48,879 nt of DNA from Clostridium sp. (GTDB lineage Bacteria > Bacillota > Clostridia > Clostridiales > Clostridiaceae), in assembly GCF_021372645.1 (NCBI RefSeq), contig NZ_JAJFUC010000075.1, positions 1-48,879 on the forward strand, read 5' to 3'. This document shows, in pieces, positions 32,997-41,169 of the stretch (its first letter is position 1; each line of letters opens with the position of its first letter). The translations under genes were made by a program, and so were the position numbers. The notes under the pieces were generated by a model. It was not told where the DNA came from. It made no database searches and was given only the letters and a program-made list of their open reading frames with translations.

Positions 32997-34235
32997 TTGG
33001 ATAGAAAATTGAAAGACAATAAAGAGGAAATAGAAGAATTTCATGATAATGATAGAAATAATAATGAGACTAATAGTAATGTTAATAAGCAGTATAAAAA
33101 GCCTTATCTTGTAAATATAATAGCATTTTTAATAATTATCGCATTTTCAGTTGGAATATTAAGTATATATCCTACAATAAAGGAAAAGGCAAAGGCAAAT
33201 ATTTCGTCGCCTTATGAAAATTATGAGATTCTAAAAAGAATTAATCAAACTAACTATATATTATATAAAAACATATTAGATAAGGAAGAGAGTAAGGAAT
33301 TAACTTATGATGAGACTTATGTTAAATCATATAAAGAGTCAAAAAATTATAATCAATTTAAACATAATCTAAATAATGAAATAGAAGGCTGGAATGAAAA
33401 TTTAAATAGAAGATTGAAAAATTTAGATTATTTTGCATATGTTAATAACGATTTTACAAAAAATAAAACTAATATAGGTAATTCTTTAAGTAGATTAGTA
33501 ACAAATTCTAAAAATGAAGAATTAAATGATAAATATGATTTTTTTATGGTTGTCCATTATGATAAAAATGGTGGAGTAGAAGTATCTAATATACATGGTG
33601 CAAACGAATATAATGTAAGAAATATATTTTCAGAATTTAGTTTTAAAAGGTCATTTGATAATAATTTAGTAGAGGTAAATGAGATTAAGTTTAATGAAAT
33701 TAAAAATGCAACTTTTATATACGCAATTCCTAAGGAATTAAAATATGAAGATAATATAAGCGTAATTTTAAATAGGTCACTAAATAATGTTAATATTGAA
33801 GTTTTAATTACAATCGTAATGATGATATTATGCAGTATATTACTATTGGGGTTAATGGTTCCATATAAAAAAGGAAAAGATGTATTTGGAATTAAAATGT
33901 TCATAAAGATTCCGCTTGAAATTAATTGTATTATATTTGCATTTGGAGTTATATTTTCTGGAATTGGATCTTTTTATTCTGTTTGTGCAACCATAAAAGG
34001 ATCATTTGGAAAGGGGTGGATTGGGTTTGGCATAAATCCTGAACTGGATATGTGGCTAAGAAGTATACTAAATGTAACTATGTGGTTTATTGTATTTTAC
34101 TTAATATTCGCTGGTGATATGCTTTTGAAGCATATATTTAAAACAGGAATAGTTAAATATCTTAAAGAAAAGTTATTGATTATTAAGATTTTTAAAGTAG
34201 TAAAGAAGTGGATGGAGATTTATTTAAAGCCATAA
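32997..34235 (+). CDS. Orphan sensor-like integral membrane protein (possible kinase N-terminus without kinase)
   Basis: The protein has 412 residues. A polar, Asn-rich cytoplasmic N-terminus (about 1-35) leads to TM1 (about 37-58), a large extracytoplasmic domain (about 60-265), then three or four TM helices (about 267-375) ending in a basic stretch KYLKEKLLIIKIFKVVKKWM. The layout and the final KHIFKTGIVKYLKE resemble the membrane half of a group of clostridial sensor histidine kinases in which a kinase domain follows this point. Here the frame ends and no kinase lies downstream, so it may be a truncated kinase or a stand-alone sensor. The start is TTG 32997 with AAAGGTGG 9 nt upstream; a nearby ATG at 32989 is out of frame. 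Confidence 0.55.
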   Translation: MDRKLKDNKEEIEEFHDNDRNNNETNSNVNKQYKKPYLVNIIAFLIIIAFSVGILSIYPTIKEKAKANISSPYENYEILKRINQTNYILYKNILDKEESKELTYDETYVKSYKESKNYNQFKHNLNNEIEGWNENLNRRLKNLDYFAYVNNDFTKNKTNIGNSLSRLVTNSKNEELNDKYDFFMVVHYDKNGGVEVSNIHGANEYNVRNIFSEFSFKRSFDNNLVEVNEIKFNEIKNATFIYAIPKELKYEDNISVILNRSLNNVNIEVLITIVMMILCSILLLGLMVPYKKGKDVFGIKMFIKIPLEINCIIFAFGVIFSGIGSFYSVCATIKGSFGKGWIGFGINPELDMWLRSILNVTMWFIVFYLIFAGDMLLKHIFKTGIVKYLKEKLLIIKIFKVVKKWMEIYLKP

Positions 34236-34382
34236 TCTCATTTAACAAATAGTGATTTTGCCAGTATATTGGTTATAATATATAATTGATAAAAGAACAT
34301 TTACATATTATAATGATTAATGTGTGGATGTTTTTTTTATCCATATAAGGCACATACAAATAAGTATAGAATGGAGAATAAT

Positions 34383-34724
34383 ATGAATAAATTATTTCAA
34401 GTTAAGGATTTAGAATTTTATGAAGAGGATTTTGTGGATGATATTAAAGATTATGAAGATATAATAGATATTATACAAGAATTAAGTGCCAATTTAGATT
34501 ATGAAACAATAGAAATTGCAGGATCTAATGGCTGTTGTGATAAGACTAAGAAAAATCATTTAGTAGAGATAATTGGATATATTGATGAAAATGATGAATT
34601 CATAACAAAAGAAGAAAGAGATGCTATGGGAATAATGGCAAATAACAAGAAATTTGATTTATTTGTTATAACAGTGCATAAGTGTACTTCATGCAATAAA
34701 TGGGTAATATCTATATTAGAATAA
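34383..34724 (+). CDS. Small acidic Cys-containing protein of unknown function
   Basis: The protein has 113 residues, acidic in the first half (YEEDFVDDIKDYEDIIDII) and carrying a GSNGCCDKT segment and a C-terminal VHKCTSCNKWVISILE. The CC and CxxC pairs could bind a metal or form a thiol switch. I do not recognise a family. ATG 34383 has GGAG 6 nt upstream and is preferred over the longer frame from 34320, whose first 21 residues look like non-coding translation. It lies between the orphan sensor gene and the hydrolase gene, both on the same strand. Confidence 0.6.
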   Translation: MNKLFQVKDLEFYEEDFVDDIKDYEDIIDIIQELSANLDYETIEIAGSNGCCDKTKKNHLVEIIGYIDENDEFITKEERDAMGIMANNKKFDLFVITVHKCTSCNKWVISILE

Positions 34725-34806
34725 GCATAAGATAATAGCTGTGAGTATAGATTTTTCTTTCTAGAAACAATTTAATGTTAGTACAAAAAGGAGTGATGTA
34801 CAAAGA

Positions 34807-35928
34807 ATGGAAAAGCGATGTAGAAATATGAATATTAGATCCAAGTTAATATGTATTATGCTTCTATTAACCGTACAATTATTTTCAAGTATAAATTATC
34901 CTAATATAATTGCAAATGCATCAGAAATGGAAAACAAAGTAGATGAAATATATATATCAGAAGATAATTATGATGAAGATATGAAAAACATTGTTGAACC
35001 TTATATAAATAGCAAGCTTGAATCAGGATATGTGGACGGTGATGAAGGCGTTAAGCTATACTACGAAAAATACAAGGTGGAAGATGCAAAAGGTAATATT
35101 GTAATATCTCATGGATATACGGAGAGTTTAGAAAGATATCATGAAATTATTTATTATTTTATGCAAAATGGATATAACGTTTTTGGCGTTGAACATAGAG
35201 GTCACGGAAGATCAGGAACACTTGGAATAGCCGATAAAACCCAAATAAACGTGAAAGATTTCAATCAATATGTTACTGATTTTAAGGTTTTTATGGATCA
35301 GGTTGTTATGAAAAATAACGATGATAAAACTGTATTATTATTTGCTCACTCAATGGGTGGAGCAATTGGAACAAAGTTTTTAGAAGATTATCCGGATTAT
35401 TTTGATGGAGCTATATTAAATGCTCCAATGCTTCAAGTTGATACTGGAGATATACCAGAATTGTTAGCGAATATAATAGTGAGCTTTGAAGTTGCAATAG
35501 GTAATGGTGGAGAATATGTATTAGGAAAAGGACCGTATACGCCAGAGTATGACGTAGACAAAATAGGTACAAGCTCTATTAATCGTTATGAATATAGTAA
35601 TAATATTACAGTTGAAAATGAAGAGTTTCAAAGAGGTGGAGCTAGTTACAATTGGACAAGCGAAGCTTTTAAAGTAACTGAAGAAATTGTTAAAGAAAAG
35701 AATGCATCGAAAGTTGAAGTGCCAGTATTATTATTTCAGGCTGGACAAGATACTTATGTAAAACCAGGTGGACAAAATAAATTTGCAGAAGGTGCAAAAA
35801 ATTGCCAAATCAAAAAAATAGAAAATTCTAGACATCAAATATTTTTGGAAAGAGATGAAATTCAAAAACCATATTTAGAACAAGTATTAGATTTTTATAA
35901 TGCACTTTGCTATAAAAATAATTATTAA
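34807..35928 (+). CDS. Secreted alpha/beta hydrolase (lysophospholipase/monoacylglycerol lipase type)
   Basis: The protein has 373 residues. A signal peptide (hydrophobic about 13-30, cleavage near NASEM at about 39) is followed by a Hydrolase_4/PldB-type fold. It shows VISHGYTESLERYHEI (oxyanion loop), the GVEHRGHGRSG motif, the nucleophile elbow FAHSMGGAIG (Ser in AHSMG), an acid Asp in FQAGQDTYV, and the catalytic His in SRHQIFLE. The predicted substrates are lysophospholipids or monoglycerides outside the cell. AAGGAGTGATG lies upstream of ATG 34807. The spacer after the gene has been entered by an IS1182-type element, 58 nt past the stop. Confidence 0.85.
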   Translation: MEKRCRNMNIRSKLICIMLLLTVQLFSSINYPNIIANASEMENKVDEIYISEDNYDEDMKNIVEPYINSKLESGYVDGDEGVKLYYEKYKVEDAKGNIVISHGYTESLERYHEIIYYFMQNGYNVFGVEHRGHGRSGTLGIADKTQINVKDFNQYVTDFKVFMDQVVMKNNDDKTVLLFAHSMGGAIGTKFLEDYPDYFDGAILNAPMLQVDTGDIPELLANIIVSFEVAIGNGGEYVLGKGPYTPEYDVDKIGTSSINRYEYSNNITVENEEFQRGGASYNWTSEAFKVTEEIVKEKNASKVEVPVLLFQAGQDTYVKPGGQNKFAEGAKNCQIKKIENSRHQIFLERDEIQKPYLEQVLDFYNALCYKNNY

Positions 35929-36112
35929 TATGGGTTAGTGAATTATCAATTTTTTAGGCTTAAAAAATATATACTTTATGTTAAAAGGGGCTGTATCAGA
36001 TTGATGTATAAAATCAATCATGATGCAGCTCACTTTTTTATAGTTTTTAATTTTATACATATAGTTTAAATGTAATTATTAGTAATTACATTATTTAATT
36101 GCATGACAATAA

Positions 36113-36130
36113 GAAGGTAAGAATACCTTC
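36113..36130 (-). terminator. Hairpin after the IS1182 transposase
   Basis: GAAGGTA / TACCTTC with a 4-nt loop lies 27 nt past the transposase stop on the minus strand, with a weak T-tract (TTATTGT). It probably limits readthrough out of the element. Confidence 0.5.
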
Positions 36131-36156
36131 TCCATAATTTTACTGTATTTCTTTAA

Positions 36157-37743
36157 TTACGAAGCTTGCTGCTTATGAAGCAGCTCACCGTTACGATTAT
36201 TTATAGTTTTACTATGAAGTTTGTTAACATTATATCCAAATGACATTAATAAAAATTCGATTTTTACATTCTTATTTCCGCGCATAAGAAATCTTCTAAA
36301 CCCATAATCTTCTTTTACTACACCAAATGCCCCCTCGACCTGAATAGATCTATTCATTCTTAAAATTATCCCTTTTGGAGTAGTAATATTTAGTAACGAC
36401 TTTTCTCTTAATCTCAAAAAATCCTTTGCTACATGCAATTGTTTATTTCCTTTGGCTTTAGTACATTTACTTTTATATTTACATTCTAAACAGCTTTCGC
36501 ATTCGTAAATTGTAATTTTAGATTCAAATCCAGATTTAGATTTTCTTATCCTAATTCCTTTTAATAATAATTTTTTTCCAGCTGCACAAACATAGTAGTC
36601 ATCATCTTTGTTATATTGCATATTTTCTCTTTTGCTAATATCATTCTTAAATTTTTTAGTCTTCGACCTTTCATATGTTTGTGGCTTAATGTATGATTGC
36701 TGTTCATTCTTCTCAAGATATGTATAATTTTCATCACTTTCATATCCTGCGTCAGCAGTTACCGCTTCATATTTTTTGTTTAGATTAGTTTGTAGTTTTT
36801 CTAGAAATGGTATAAATGTAAGTTGGTCAGATCTTTCACTTGAAATATCTACTCCAACTATATATTCACCTTCTACCCCTATTTGTACATTGTAGCCTGG
36901 TTTTAATTGACCATTTCTCATATGATCCTCTTTCATATGCATGAAAGTAGCGTCATGGTCAGTTTTTGAAAAGCTATTTCGACCATTGAAAATGCTATTG
37001 TATTCATCATATTTACTTTGTTTTTCTACAAAGTTTTCTAGAGATTCAGTGTATTTTTGAAGCTTACTTTTTCTTTTACCTTTTCCATAAACAAATTTTA
37101 TATTTTCATTTTCTTTTATTATTTTAAGCTTATTTTTTAAGATTATATCTATATCCGATGCTAAGATTTTATTATCAGAAATATCAATGTTTAAGTTGAG
37201 TTCTGAGTTCATATTCTCTAGAATCATTCTTATTTTTTCTTGTAACTTAGTTTCAAATTTCTCAATAGCTTTCTTCCAAACAAATGTATATCTATTAGCA
37301 TTCGCTTCGATTTTTGTTCCATCTATAAATATATTTTTGAATTCTATTTCATCAAGTTCGCCTAGTTTAATTATTAGTTGGCTAAATAAATCTTTGATAC
37401 AACTAGCTAGTCTTTCACTTCTAAATCGTGCTATTGTATTATGGGTTGGTGCTTTTTGACCTTGCATAAGCCATTTGAAATTGATGTCTCTATTACAAGC
37501 TTTTTCAAGTTTTCTGCTTGAATAAATTCCTTCCATATAGCCATAAATTAGTATTCTAAATAGACTTTCAGGTAAGATTGCAGGATTTCTACCTATTGTA
37601 GAGTATGCTTCATATAGTTTTGAATAATTTAGTCCCTCCGTTATTTCATAAAGCAATCTTACAGAATCGTCTTCTGGTATAATAATTTCTAAATCAATTG
37701 GGAAACCTATTTGATGCATAGGTATAATATTTTTGTTTTTCAT
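36157..37743 (-). CDS. IS1182-family transposase
   Basis: The protein has 528 residues and is full length. The N-terminal DUF772-type helical DNA-binding part is at about 20-130 (LEIIIPEDDSVRLLYEI, FRILIYGYMEGIYSSRKLE). A DDE catalytic core follows with D in IFIDGTKIEANANRYTF, D in AVTADAGYESDENY and E in MNRSIQVEGAFGVVKED. A Cys cluster (CESCLECKYKSKC) lies before the last catalytic residue. It cuts and joins the element's ends. No ribosome site precedes the ATG; a CATAAT sits 8 nt upstream of it, so expression may be leaderless or very low. The gene fills the IS and shows no frameshift. Confidence 0.95.
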   Translation of the reverse strand: MKNKNIIPMHQIGFPIDLEIIIPEDDSVRLLYEITEGLNYSKLYEAYSTIGRNPAILPESLFRILIYGYMEGIYSSRKLEKACNRDINFKWLMQGQKAPTHNTIARFRSERLASCIKDLFSQLIIKLGELDEIEFKNIFIDGTKIEANANRYTFVWKKAIEKFETKLQEKIRMILENMNSELNLNIDISDNKILASDIDIILKNKLKIIKENENIKFVYGKGKRKSKLQKYTESLENFVEKQSKYDEYNSIFNGRNSFSKTDHDATFMHMKEDHMRNGQLKPGYNVQIGVEGEYIVGVDISSERSDQLTFIPFLEKLQTNLNKKYEAVTADAGYESDENYTYLEKNEQQSYIKPQTYERSKTKKFKNDISKRENMQYNKDDDYYVCAAGKKLLLKGIRIRKSKSGFESKITIYECESCLECKYKSKCTKAKGNKQLHVAKDFLRLREKSLLNITTPKGIILRMNRSIQVEGAFGVVKEDYGFRRFLMRGNKNVKIEFLLMSFGYNVNKLHSKTINNRNGELLHKQQAS

Positions 37744-37917
37744 ATAAATATTATGCGCAAAAAAATGGATTCAAATTAATGAATCCATTTTTTTATCGGC
37801 TAGTATCAAATTTATTTTGATACAGCCCCTTTTTTTGATTAAAAAAAAAGAATAGTACATAGTATTTTAATTCTTGGGACAGTATATATTTATAGGTTTT
37901 AAAAGGTGGTGCATGAA

Positions 37918-38829
37918 ATGATAAAGAAATTAAATGTTTTTATAATATGTTTATTAATTATTTTTAATATACCTATTGTATCAAAAGCATCAGAGGATAA
38001 AGACTATAAAAGTGAGATGAAGCAAGATATTTTAATACTTATGTTAGCATATCCAGAGTATATAGTAGGCGTAGAAAAAAAGAATGATGATGAAGTTTAT
38101 TTGATTATGAAGTCTGGTAAGAAAATTATTTATGATGATAAAAAACAGAAAAGTCATGAAGAAAAGTTAGCTAATCCAGATCTTCAGGATATGTTAGAAC
38201 AAGATTATCCTCTTGAAAAAGGAACAGAAATCATGGATAAAACTTTTGATCCAGGAAGAGCTAGACATTATGAACTTCTTAATGAAGTTTATGGAAACTC
38301 TAAAACAGCTATAGAAAAAAACTTAATTAGTTTAAAATACGGATATACTAATTACCAATTTAACAGTAAAAATAAAGCTAATACATCTTTAGAAGAAGCA
38401 TTAAAAGAAGTAATGCCACTCTCAAAAACTAGAGGTGATATAGGAAGCATTCTTTACCCTGCTAGTGGAACGTATAATTATAGAGTTATATCAGGCACTG
38501 GAAGATTAAGTCCTCATTCTTATGGAATAGCAATTGATTTAAAAAGTGATAAAAGAGATTATTGGAAATGGAGTTCAGAGAAACAAGGTAAGGAAAGATT
38601 GAAAGATTATCCTAAAGAATTAGTAGAAGCCTTTGAAAAGAACAATTTTGTTTGGGGAGGAAAATGGGGACATTTTGATATTCTACATTTTGAGTATAGA
38701 CCAGAAATAATATTAAAGGCTAAATATTTTGGTAAATTTAATAGTAATAACGATTGGTATGAAGGAGTACCTTTAGAGGAAGAAGCTACTAAAAAATGCA
38801 TTGAAATCATTGATAATTTACTTAAGTAG
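37918..38829 (+). CDS. Secreted M15 (VanY/Ply-type) D-Ala-D-Ala or L-Ala-D-Glu peptidase
   Basis: The protein has 303 residues. A signal peptide (about 1-24, cleaved near SKASE) leads to a clostridial N-terminal region and then an M15 domain (about 185-265). Zinc ligands are visible in SPHSYGIAIDL (His and Asp) and in WGHFDILHFEYRPE (His), with the catalytic Asp in the same motif. It trims peptide stems in peptidoglycan outside the cell. ATG 37918 has AAAGGTGG 8 nt upstream; the GTG at 37906 overlaps that site and is rejected. It is followed 31 nt later by another cell-wall-type hydrolase gene, and together they look like a small wall-remodelling operon. Confidence 0.85.
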   Translation: MIKKLNVFIICLLIIFNIPIVSKASEDKDYKSEMKQDILILMLAYPEYIVGVEKKNDDEVYLIMKSGKKIIYDDKKQKSHEEKLANPDLQDMLEQDYPLEKGTEIMDKTFDPGRARHYELLNEVYGNSKTAIEKNLISLKYGYTNYQFNSKNKANTSLEEALKEVMPLSKTRGDIGSILYPASGTYNYRVISGTGRLSPHSYGIAIDLKSDKRDYWKWSSEKQGKERLKDYPKELVEAFEKNNFVWGGKWGHFDILHFEYRPEIILKAKYFGKFNSNNDWYEGVPLEEEATKKCIEIIDNLLK

Positions 38830-38860
38830 AATAATATTTATTTAGAAAGGGGTATAAAAT

Positions 38861-39979
38861 ATGCGACTCTCTAAAATTAAAAAGAATTCATCAATAATTA
38901 TTAATATTATTATAATTACTTTAGTATTTTCATTAGTTAATATTAATAGGGAACAAACAGTTTTAGGAAATATTAATACTGATGAAGAAGCAGTAAACTT
39001 TGTAGAAAACATATTTAAAGTAAAAAGCAAATCAGTATTAAGTAAGGACTTAGACTCTATAGAATCACTATATGCTACAGATACAAAATATGGTCAGTGG
39101 GCTTATGAATATGAACAAAAGAAAGTAAAATACATAAATAATTGGGCAGAAAAGCAAGGTGTTGAATTTATAGATATAATACCTAAAGTAGTAATTAAAA
39201 AATCGAAAATAAAAAAAGATAAATGTTCTTTTAATATATTATGTAATACAGAGTATAAATACATATATCCAGATCAACCAGAGCAAATTAATAATTCGAA
39301 AATCGGGACTTATCATTCGTTGCAGTTAACTAAAAGAAATGGAGAATGGATAATAACAAAGGAATGGTATACAGATCCTTTTGCAGATTCTTTAAGTTTA
39401 GAATCTATTAAATTTGATGAAATTAGAGAATACATAAAATCACAACCATCTAGGGATCTTTCTGATATTAATGAAAGAAGAAAAGGTGTAATAGAATATG
39501 CACAAAAATTCTGTGGAGCTGCAACTGTTGAAGAATATAATTATAAATATAATAATAAATATAGAAATTTTAATTCAGAAGGCGGAGATTGTGCAAATTT
39601 TGCTTCACAGGTATTACATGAGGGAGGAAAATTCAAGGAAACTTCTGGATGGAATTATGATAAAGGAAGTGTTACAGGTCCTTGGGTAAACGCAGGAAAG
39701 TTTACTTACTATATGATAAATAGTGGAAGAGCTTCAGTAATAGCTAAGGGAAGTTATGAAAAAGTATATAAGGCTTCTTATAAACTGCTTCCAGGGGATT
39801 TTGTAGCTTACGAAAAGAAAGGTGACATAACTCATGTGTCTGTTGTTACTGGAGTAGATTCAAAAGGATATTCTTTAGTAACTTGCCATAATACAGATAG
39901 AAATAATGTACCTTGGGATTTAGGCTGGAGTGATAAAAAAATGCAGTTTTGGTTAATTAGAGTGCATTATTCAAATTAA
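38861..39979 (+). CDS. Secreted Amidase_6-domain protein
   Basis: The protein has 372 residues. A signal anchor is at about 13-30, followed by a DUF-like alpha/beta region (about 45-185; GTYHSLQLTKRNGEWIITKE) and a C-terminal Amidase_6 (PF12671-type) domain. That domain carries the NlpC/CHAP-like catalytic pattern Cys in GGDCANFASQVLHEGG and His in DITHVSVVTGV, with a third polar residue in CHNTD. Proteins of this kind are sporulation- or wall-associated amidases or peptidases. AAAGGGG precedes ATG 38861. It is probably co-transcribed with the M15 peptidase gene, 31 nt upstream. Confidence 0.8.
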   Translation: MRLSKIKKNSSIIINIIIITLVFSLVNINREQTVLGNINTDEEAVNFVENIFKVKSKSVLSKDLDSIESLYATDTKYGQWAYEYEQKKVKYINNWAEKQGVEFIDIIPKVVIKKSKIKKDKCSFNILCNTEYKYIYPDQPEQINNSKIGTYHSLQLTKRNGEWIITKEWYTDPFADSLSLESIKFDEIREYIKSQPSRDLSDINERRKGVIEYAQKFCGAATVEEYNYKYNNKYRNFNSEGGDCANFASQVLHEGGKFKETSGWNYDKGSVTGPWVNAGKFTYYMINSGRASVIAKGSYEKVYKASYKLLPGDFVAYEKKGDITHVSVVTGVDSKGYSLVTCHNTDRNNVPWDLGWSDKKMQFWLIRVHYSN

Positions 39980-40059
39980 TATAGAAAGTTTTCAAAATTA
40001 ATGTATAATAGTTAATTATAAGGTTTAAATAATAACGTATATTAGCTATAAATTAGATT

Positions 40060-40113
40060 GGAGGCTAGCAAGAATTATTTAATAACGTTAGTATTCTTGT
40101 TAAAGATAAAATG
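40060..40113 (+). promoter_or_regulatory. Ribosome site separated from the start codon by a hairpin
   Basis: GGAGG 40060-40064 is 46 nt before ATG 40111. CAAGAAT 40069-40075 and ATTCTTG 40093-40099 pair between them, enclosing an AACGTT centre. The frame is open upstream only to a TAG at 40066-40068, with no standard start codon near GGAGG. The same arrangement is seen before the histidinol-phosphatase gene at 28496. Confidence 0.4.
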
Positions 40114-40665
40114 AAGAAGATAATTTTAAAGAAAAAAGATGGAAGTAATATAGAAGCCGAATTAAAACTATTAGATTTAACCTATATGGATAAAATAATG
40201 GAGATTCAATGCAAAATTTACGATGGATTAGAAAATAAGGATTTTTATTCATGTTCAGAGAAAGAAGAGTTTGAAAATACTATAAAAGATAAAGGTAAAG
40301 TTCTAGGGTGTGTTTCTTTAGAAAATAATAAATTAATAGCTATAGGAGTTTATATTGAATATGGTTATGAAGAACATAATTATGGATATGATATAGAAAT
40401 TAAAGGTGAGGAACTTTTAAAAGTTGGACAGATTGAATCAACATTAGTTTTAGAGGAATATAGAGGAAATAAACTTCAAAAAATAATATGTGAAATTCTT
40501 GAACAAATTGGTAAAGAGGCAGGAATGAAGTATATGTGTGCAACAGCAGCACCAGATAATAAGTTTAGTGTAAATACTTTTAAGAATCTCGGCTATAGTG
40601 TTATTGCAGATAAATTAAAGTATGGTGGATTAAGAAGATATATGTTGATGAAGAGACTAAATTAA
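40111..40665 (+). CDS. GNAT-family N-acetyltransferase
   Basis: The protein has 184 residues. The GNAT core is recognisable: LGCVSLENNKLIAIGVYIEYG, the acetyl-CoA segment IESTLVLEEYRGNKLQKIICEILEQ (with R-G-N-K in place of R-G-x-G) and the C-terminal AAPDNKFSVNTFKNLGYS. The change in the pyrophosphate loop may weaken cofactor binding. The substrate is unknown. The ATG has no close ribosome site; a hairpin lies between it and GGAGG. The next feature downstream is the aspS2 T-box leader. Confidence 0.8.
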   Translation: MKKIILKKKDGSNIEAELKLLDLTYMDKIMEIQCKIYDGLENKDFYSCSEKEEFENTIKDKGKVLGCVSLENNKLIAIGVYIEYGYEEHNYGYDIEIKGEELLKVGQIESTLVLEEYRGNKLQKIICEILEQIGKEAGMKYMCATAAPDNKFSVNTFKNLGYSVIADKLKYGGLRRYMLMKRLN

Positions 40666-40819
40666 CAAACTTTTTCAAAAAAAGTATTGATTTATACATA
40701 ATTATGAAATATAATGAAACACGTAGGTAATATACCTATAAATTATATTATAGAAAAATTAATGTTTTGAAATAGAAATTTATATATGCTATGATGAAGA
40801 AAAGTAAATTCAAATGAGT

Positions 40820-41079
40820 GATTTTAAGAGAGCAGATGATGGTGGAATATCTGCATGAGTTCTGAATTGAAAGAACACTTCGGAGCAGTTAACTGAAATT
40901 TTCTGGAATATGACTAGATAAAGAGTAGGCTTAACCGGATCCATACTGTTAAAAATGGAGGGTATAAGACATTTAGGTTTTGTGCTTGTTTGAGGTGGAT
41001 TTTAATATAAAATCAACTAGGGTGGTACCGCGAAATTAATCTCGTCCCTATGCAATATGCATAAGGATGAGTTTTTTTT
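40820..41079 (+). promoter_or_regulatory. T-box leader (riboswitch) of the aspS2-gatCAB operon
   Basis: Hallmarks appear in order: the stem I start AAGAGAGCAGATGATGGTGGAA (split here as AAGAGAGC and GATGGTGGAA, 40836-40856), a specifier region with GAAC at 40873-40876 followed by ACTTCGGAG, the T-box AGGGTGGTACCGCG at 41019-41032, and the terminator 41041-41079. Uncharged tRNA pairing to the specifier and to TGGT would favour the antiterminator and let aspS2-gatCAB be transcribed. GAAC contains an Asn codon (AAC) and, overlapping it, a Glu codon (GAA). A C. acetobutylicum T-box for the same operon was described as responding to two tRNAs, Asn and Glu, so this overlap is notable. Confidence 0.9.
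41041..41079 (+). terminator. T-box conditional terminator
   Basis: CTCGTCCCTATGCA 41041-41054 pairs imperfectly with TGCATAAGGATGAG 41058-41071, then eight T. Its 5' arm overlaps the 3' side of the antiterminator (GTCCCTA pairs with TAGGGTGG), so the two are exclusive. Confidence 0.9.
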
Positions 41080-41169
41080 ATAAATTTATATGGAAAAACA
41101 TCAAAATATGAAATTTTTATAAAAAGTAATTGTAAAAATAAGCAATAAATGGAAAAAGGAGTAATAATA

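Larger units (their letters stand above)
35987..37829 (-). mobile_element. Complete IS1182-family insertion sequence
   Basis: Terminal inverted repeats GGGGCTGTATCA (35987-35998) and TGATACAGCCCC (37818-37829) bound 1843 bp around one intact transposase. The flanking AAAA and TTTT extend the inverted match to 16 bp; no clear direct target repeat is visible. Just inside the transposase-start end lies a perfect 14-bp hairpin (37759-37772 / 37781-37794) with A/T runs, which would stop transcription entering from outside. The other end has GATTGAT/ATCAATC and a T-run. The element looks complete and possibly active. Confidence 0.9.

Noticed and set aside
34320-34382. Longer start (MCGCFFYPYK...) for the small Cys-containing protein
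   Set aside because: No ribosome site at the ATG and an implausible N-terminus; ATG 34383 is preceded by GGAG.
41149-41169. Upstream ATG for aspS2
   Set aside because: It overlaps the ribosome site (AAAAGGAG) that serves ATG 41170, and AspRS2 proteins start at the later Met.
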